Part shown: piece after piece, positions 58,712 to 64,000 of the stretch | How the letters are laid out: each line of letters opens with the position of its first letter | How positions within the stretch are numbered: position 1 is the first letter of the stretch | DNA from: Macrocystis pyrifera | Lineage: Eukaryota; Sar; Phaeophyceae; Laminariales; Laminariaceae | Direction: 5' to 3' | Assembly (NCBI GenBank): GCA_031763025.1 | Contig: JASSKH010000009.1 | Coordinates: 3,162,001-3,226,000 of the forward strand | Length of the DNA stretch: 64,000 nucleotides | Translations under genes and position numbers: made by a program | The notes under the pieces: model-generated | The model's input: only the letters and a program-made list of their open reading frames with translations | Told to the model about the DNA's origin: nothing | Databases searched by the model: none

Positions 58712-60528
58712 CTAGTCGAACCGATACCTATTAATAGCCATCCGATCTATCATTTCGTTTCTGCATTCGTCGACAGCTGTATCGGTTCGGCTGCCCCCCC
58801 CCTGCCCCCCCCCCCCCCCCCCTCCCCCGCTCTCCTTGTCGCTGCTCTTGGCTCCCTCAGCTGCGTGGCGCAGCCGGCTTCTCTGCGCCTCGTCCCTGTG
58901 CCACCTCGCCATGAAACAGTCCGCCGCTTCGACGACCCCCCGGTACCACTTCCTGCTCTTCTCAGCCGCCCTCGGCCATAACACCGTCTCTACTCCGAAC
59001 AACAAAGGGGAGCTTTCAGTGGATCCCTCGGTGGCTTGAGAAACCCTGAGGTCGTCTGCTAGAAATTGGGCCCAGTTCTTTTCTGATCGGCCTGGTCCTG
59101 GGTTCTTCCCACCAGCCATCGTCCTAAAACATCACCCGGCGGGTCAGCCGCTCATTGGTCGTCCGCTGTACGGCCCCCGCAAAGAGGAGGCGTCGTTTGC
59201 GGATGGTCGTTTCAACGCTCTCGCAGTGTGCCTTTTTGAGGGCCTTGGCGTACGACATGAGGTGGTCAGTGCGTTGTCGACGCTGGAAGCCAAGGATCCG
59301 TAGGAGGAGTTTGTGGTGTGCCGTTCGGAGCTCAGCGAAGTGTTCCTTACCAAGAGTCCATCACCTCTGCCTTTAGCATGCGCACTTTTAGGGCGAACGA
59401 GGCATCCTCCATATATATCGTACAGCTCCCGTTTGAACCGATTGTAGCATGAACATGCGAGTCGGATCCGTCGTGTGATCTCTGGCATAATGTCAGCGCT
59501 TGCGACGGCAAGACCACCCAGGTACAAGAACTGCATCGTCTGTCTATACCTTTGTCTCGCTGCTTCGATGACGAGCGGTGAGGTCTGGGGTGCCTGGTTC
59601 GGTGTTCGCAGCAGCATGGCCTCCGTTTTCTTTTCGGATACGGTGAGGCCTGCTGCTTCGAAAACGGTCACAATGACGGTCATCATTTTCGCAAGGCCTA
59701 CCGCCGACTTAGACTAAATGCCTGCATTGTCCGCGTACAGCATACCCCATACTGTCCTCCGTACACAGGTTAGTGGGTCAACCTTGACCCCGTCCTCCCG
59801 GAGGTCCTCCTCGAGGTGAACCAAGTCCCTCACAATATCTGGGTCTTCACTGAAGCGTACCAGCACGGCGTGTATCACAGCAGCGAAGAAGATATTGAAC
59901 ACAAGCGGTGACAACACACATCCTTGCCGCAGCCCCTGAGTGACGTCAAACCATTCCGAGTGTTCGCCGTCTATCGTACGCACGCGAGCGCCCATGCCTT
60001 CGTGATCTGGCGGATAACGGTTAGCCTCTTCTCTGGTACGCCGAAGCGTGCGAGGACCACCCACAACAGTTCTCGGTCGACGGAGTCATACTATGTTTTC
60101 TGCAGATCGATGAAGCACATGTACAGGGGAATTTTTCTAGCTCTTCCGAGTTCTTGCAATCGGCGCACGACGAACAGCATGTCGACTGTTGATCGTCCTG
60201 GACGAAAGCCACACTGTTGCTCGGGGAGTGTCCCTTCGGCCTCGCAGTAGATACTGAGGCGGGATGCAACCATTTTCAGCAAAACTTTGCCTGAATGGGC
60301 AACAAGCGAAATCCCTCGGTAGTTGTTGGTATGGTAATTTAAATGGTAATAATTCGAGAATTCCAGTTTAGAACTCACGGGGTCAGTGCGGAACAATGAG
60401 ATACTTGGGTACTGGACACATTTGGTGCTCTGTCCTTCTCGCGATGTCCCTGGCGGCGTGGCTGTGCTGCGCCTTGCCTGAATTTCTTGACTATCAGCAC
60501 GTGCGTACCATTTCATGGAACATCGCAA
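58712..60528 (-). mobile_element. Dead LINE (non-LTR retrotransposon) with reverse transcriptase
   Basis: Minus-strand pieces in order: [20 protein letters not shown] and CFIDLQKT (60,100-60,290); [20 protein letters not shown] (around 59,900) and the catalytic box YADN, where YADD is required (59,735); GLTVSEKKTEAMLLRTP (59,600); and a C-terminal region with AGGKNPGPGRSEKNWAQFLA (59,050-59,115). In-frame stops follow LQKT and YADNAGI, and there are frame changes, so it is inactive. It is truncated at its 5' side. The motifs fit RTE-like LINEs, but I did not settle the clade. Confidence 0.85.
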
Positions 60529-60529
60529 T

Positions 60530-61311
60530 GTTAGGTTGGCATTCCCCCCCCCGGGTTTTCACCCCTTTTTCTCCCTTTTTTTTCGCCATTTTTATTCGAA
60601 TCCGTCCCTTGGGGGAGGTACAGGTGTACTCGTACTCGTACCAGGATCCTGGATTCATCCGACGCTTGTAGCTTGTTGTGCAAAACCGCAATTCCGACCG
60701 AAATGTTGCGCTAGCGCAACCAAATGCCTGTCCCCTCTGCCCCCCACCCGTGTCTAGTCGGCAGCCCAGACAGGGGTGTTCCAGTGGCTTGTTGACCGCC
60801 TGGCCATGTTGCCATCTCTACGGGTGTTGATATTGTTGTTGCGGATGCTGCTGCTCTTGTGTCGATGCCCAGAAGTACACAGCGATCGGTCTTGGGAGAG
60901 ACAACCGAGACAACCGACGATCCTTATCCTTCAACTCCGCCAGCCCTCTCCAAACATATGTACTCTCCAGCGAGAAGGCATTCTGTTATGCTCGTACAAG
61001 CGCTTCGACGCTCGCTCACGCGAGGAACTGGAACAGACGGTCCAAACAATTAGGTGCAAACAGGTTTGCAAATGCCAAGAGCTCCATGCTCCATCCAGGA
61101 AAACAACCCGAACGCCGCATGCCGTACGTACGTACATACCCCAGGCAGGGTATTATGTTTTCTTCGTTGGGTTATACGAAAGAGCAAGGACGGCACGGTA
61201 CAGCACCGGTAAAAACTAGTAAAAAAGAAAGTACAAAAGAGAAAGGACAGCACGGTACAGCACCGGTAAACCCTTTAAATAATGAAAATGAAAACGAATC
61301 ATGAAAAATTG
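60530..61311. other. Spacer between the LINE and the GGGTCG element
   Basis: Short tandem words near 61,190-61,270 (GACGGCACGGTACAGCACCGGTAAA and a relative) and a TATTG/GTTGTT-rich stretch near 60,830. No gene recognised. Confidence 0.4.
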
Positions 61312-62719
61312 CAGAGTTTTTCGCGATTCACGGGGTGTTCAAAATGTCACGGGTCGGGTCGGGTCGGGAAGTAAGTGTTCATAATCTCACGGGTCGGGTC
61401 GGGTCGGGTCAAGAGGTTTTCAATTCTCGCGGGTCGGGTCAGGTCGGGTCAAGATTTTTTCAAATCTCACGGGTCGGGTCGGGTCGGGTCAAGCGTTTTT
61501 CAAATCTCACGGGTCGGGTCGGGTCGGGTCAAGAGGTGATGAATAGCTCACGGGTCGGGTCAGGTCATGAGCCGCGAGAAACGGGTCACTCGCGGGTCGG
61601 GCCAGCGTGACCCGCGAGTTCTTTTCTGCTGACCCACGGGTCGGACCCGCGCATCCGGCTCGCGGATCCGACACTCAAAACACTTCCCGCTCTCTTACCC
61701 AAAGGCTTTTCTCGTACAAATGCTCAACGATACTCCTTTGGTATCTTATTCAAACATTAAAACACTGCCAAATCCATATACGTATGCCCGCATCCATTAA
61801 TACCCACTATAGCCAGGCCACATATCGCTTGTGGGCACAAAAATGAATATTAAATTGTTTTTGAAGTGTCGACCCACGGGCCGGATCCACAGGTCGGATT
61901 TGCGGGTCAAGATAAATAGTCTCGCGGGTCAAGGTGGCCCGGCCAGCATGAAATCCGTGTCTCACGGGTCAATCCAAAGGTGGCGGGTCGGGTCGGGTCG
62001 GGTCGGGGCAACAACTTTTAAAATCTCGCGGGTCGGGTCGGGTCGGGTCAAGAGGCTTTCAAAATCTCGCGGGTCGGGTCGGGTCGGGGCAACAACTTTT
62101 AAAATCTCGCGGGTCGGGTCGGGTCGGGTCAAGAGGCTTTCAAAATCTCGCGGGTCGGGTCGGGTCAAGTCAACGCACCTCAAAATTTTCGCGGGTCGGG
62201 TCGGGTCCTCCTGACCCGACGCCTGAGGTTTGACCTGACCCGCGAAAAGCCCTGATTAATACCCACTACAGTCAGGCTACTTATCTCGCTTGTGGGCACC
62301 AAAAACGAATATTAAATTGTTTTTGAAGTGTCGACCCACGGGCCGGATCCGCAGGTCGGACCTGCGAGTCAAGATAAATAGTCTCGAGGGTCAAGGTGAC
62401 CCGACCCGTATGAAACCCGTGTCTCACGGGTCAATCCGAAGGCGGCGGGTCGGGTCGGGTCGGGTCAGGAGGTTTTGAAATCTCGCGGGTCAGGTCGGGT
62501 CGGGTCAGGAGATCTTCAAATCTCACGGGTCGGGTCGGGTTGGGTCAACAACTTTGGAAATCTCGCGGGTCGGGTCGGGTCGGGTCAAGAGGCTTTCAAA
62601 ATCTCGCGGATCGGGTCGGGTCAAGTCAACACACCTCAAAATTTTCGCGGGTCGGGTCGGGTCAGCTGACCCGACCCGACCCGACCCTTGAGGTTTGACC
62701 CGACCTGCGAAAAGCCCTG
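61312..62719. mobile_element. hAT-like non-autonomous element made of GGGTCG satellite
   Basis: The left end starts CAGAGTTTTTCGCGATTCA; the right end, reverse complemented, starts CAGGGCTTTTCGCAGGTC. They match at 11 of the first 13 bases. Flanking octamers AAAAATTG and GAAAATTA agree at six of eight positions, an imperfect target duplication. The interior is arrays of ~38-45 bp units (CGCGGGTCGGGTCGGGTC, then AAGAGGCTTTCAAAATCT). A block starting ATTAATACCCACTA is tandemly duplicated (61,796-62,254 and 62,255-62,719). There is no transposase. Confidence 0.65.
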
Positions 62720-62833
62720 GAAAATTAAAAAAAAAAACAGAGAGAAGAAAAACTCCCCGTCCCCTCTCACGTAATATTTTCCGCCTGATTAGAACACCCT
62801 GCGCCGGTCGAAAAAAAAAAAAACGAACAGCAG

Positions 62834-62858
62834 ACCCAATGGGAATGACTCATTCCCA
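62834..62858. mobile_element. 25-bp palindrome with perfect 8-bp target duplication
   Basis: The palindrome starts CAATGGGAATGAC and ends TCATTCCCATTG. It is flanked on both sides by AGCAGACC. The arms resemble the ends of the large TIR element (CAATGAGAATGAC). It looks like two transposon ends with nothing left between them. Confidence 0.6.
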
Positions 62859-62914
62859 TTGAGCAGACCCTTTTCTCAGCCTCGTACGCTAGAGTTACAC
62901 CTCGTCTGACTGAG

Positions 62915-63030
62915 AACCGGGTGCCCGGTGACGGATTGGCGGGTACCCAGAACCGTCGGAACCGGAACCGTCCCGGTCCAACTCACGGACTCGCGGGTGT
63001 TTGTACCCCGGTACCCGGGTATCCGTCAAT
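62915..63030. repeat. GGGTACCC/CCGGTGCC-rich palindromic stretch
   Basis: Short palindromic words (CCGGGTGCCCGG, CGGGTACCC, CCGGTACCCGGG) cluster here and recur at 63,780-64,000. This could be one side of a third satellite-filled element reaching past the edge. Confidence 0.45.
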
Positions 63031-63715
63031 TGTTATATAGGGAGCGCCCCCGCGACTTGGGTACACGTTGATTTTTACATACACTGCAGCAGCTGTTCTG
63101 CTGAACTCTCGCCTCTCGCCTCTACAGACTACAGACCGAGAATAGAGAATACCCCTGCCTGCCTTCGCACAACAGCTACACACCACACACACGATGCCCC
63201 TACCAGCGTAAGCGGCCCTACTTTATCATTAACCCGGAGATGGACCTATCACAAGAAGTCCCAACGTTTCGATGTTGCTGTTCGCCGCGAGACCGATCCG
63301 GTGTTATTGCGTCAATGAGATCGAACACGATGGTTTCCCCGCGGGCTTGATATTGGATGTTTGAGGAGATTATTGGATGGATATCGGTCTGGGTTCATAT
63401 ATTTTGGGATTTTTACAGCGAGGTCTGTTTTGATAGTTATGTCCGAAGGTTTCCCAGCATTTCTTTTTGTTTCCTTCGTTGTTGTGTGGGTTTTTTGTCG
63501 CATGATTTGTTTGATGGAACCAATTATAATCGAAGGATCTTCCTGATGACTTGACGAGCGAAATAAGGGTAGAAGGAAATTACATTCCAAGATTGCTTTT
63601 ATTTCAACTCCCCACTCCCAACCTCTCTACTCGATCCCACAGGGAATACCCGTACCTACTTGCCTTCTGCGTTTTGTTTGGCATGATTCATCGACAGAGG
63701 CGAAATGAAGTCATG
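63031..63715. other. Sequence between the two GGGTACCC clusters
   Basis: Unremarkable base composition with a T-rich stretch at 63,360-63,540. No gene recognised on either strand. Confidence 0.35.
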
Positions 63716-64000
63716 CCTTCCCACCTTCCGCTTCACCACGCCGCCGCTCAAAAGCTAAAAGGGGAGCAAATAGTGTATGGTAACCCGGGTAACTGGGCAC
63801 CCGGGTACCCGTGTCCGCCTTACAACGCCGCCGCTCAAACGAAAAAAAGGGAGAAAACAGTGTATGGTAATCCGGGTATCCGGGTACCCGTGTCCGCCTC
63901 ACCCGCCGCCGCTCAAATGCTCAAAGCGGAGCTAATAGTGTATGGTAATCCGGGTACCCGGGTACCCAGGTACCCGTGTCTGCCGGGACCCGGGTACCCG
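63716..64000. repeat. Three tandem ~80-87-bp units reaching the right edge
   Basis: Units anchored by CGCCGCCGCTCAAA at 63,739, 63,826 and 63,904 each continue with AGTGTATGGTAA(T/C)CCGGGT and end in CCCGGGTACCCGTGTCCGCC or a relative. Confidence 0.75.

Noticed and set aside
61340-62700. CRISPR-like or telomere-like array of GGGTCG repeats
   Set aside because: Units vary in length with no unique spacers, and the word is not a known telomere repeat; better explained as satellite inside a TIR element.

Overview
The window looks like nuclear DNA of a multicellular brown alga or a close stramenopile relative, Ectocarpus-like. This is inference from gene content and style. Genes have many small exons in long introns, with mostly GT-AG and some GC-AG sites. 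Coding exons are GC-rich, and the spacers are crowded with transposons and minisatellites. There is no bacterial-style operon organisation and no credible tRNA, rRNA or CRISPR array.

Left third (1-23,614), host genes. Two neighbouring genes on the minus strand encode related six-transmembrane, voltage-gated K+ channels. One is nearly complete (3,920-11,440; VGYGD filter, S4 arginines, cyclic-nucleotide-binding domain). The other runs off the left edge (N-terminal region plus S1-S3 seen at 701-2,938). Across a ~0.9 kb shared upstream region lies AIP1/WDR1, an actin-disassembly WD40 protein (12,367-16,838, plus). Convergent with it is a five-exon minus-strand gene (18,187-23,614) with EF-hand-like segments and a Tudor-like module.

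Middle (23,615-36,108). A spacer carries a 1.13 kb hAT-like non-autonomous element with a 23-bp terminal repeat, an 8-bp target duplication and a CGGTAC-rich satellite interior. Next is a six-exon minus-strand gene (27,859-36,108) for a Rossmann-fold methyltransferase-like protein of 447 residues. Every exon joint keeps frame. Its first intron holds an old, decayed copia-type LTR fossil.

Right half (36,233-57,924), mobile DNA. A ~7.6 kb DNA element with ~30-bp terminal inverted repeats occurs twice head to tail (36,233-43,979 and 43,980-57,899). Each copy carries two convergent spliced genes that appear to start inside the inverted repeats. The right-hand gene ends in a SAP-like motif. I do not recognise the element's superfamily, and it is the best candidate here for something undescribed. 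Copy 2 is interrupted, in an intron of its right-hand gene, by a very young Ty3/gypsy chromovirus (51,055-57,363) with identical outer LTRs.

Right end (57,925-64,000). It holds a palindromic hairpin, a dead LINE reverse transcriptase (minus), a second hAT-like element built of GGGTCG satellite with an internal ~460-bp duplication, a 25-bp palindrome inside a perfect 8-bp target duplication, and GGGTACCC-rich satellite reaching the edge. A ~310-bp interspersed repeat family is scattered through introns and spacers of the left half.
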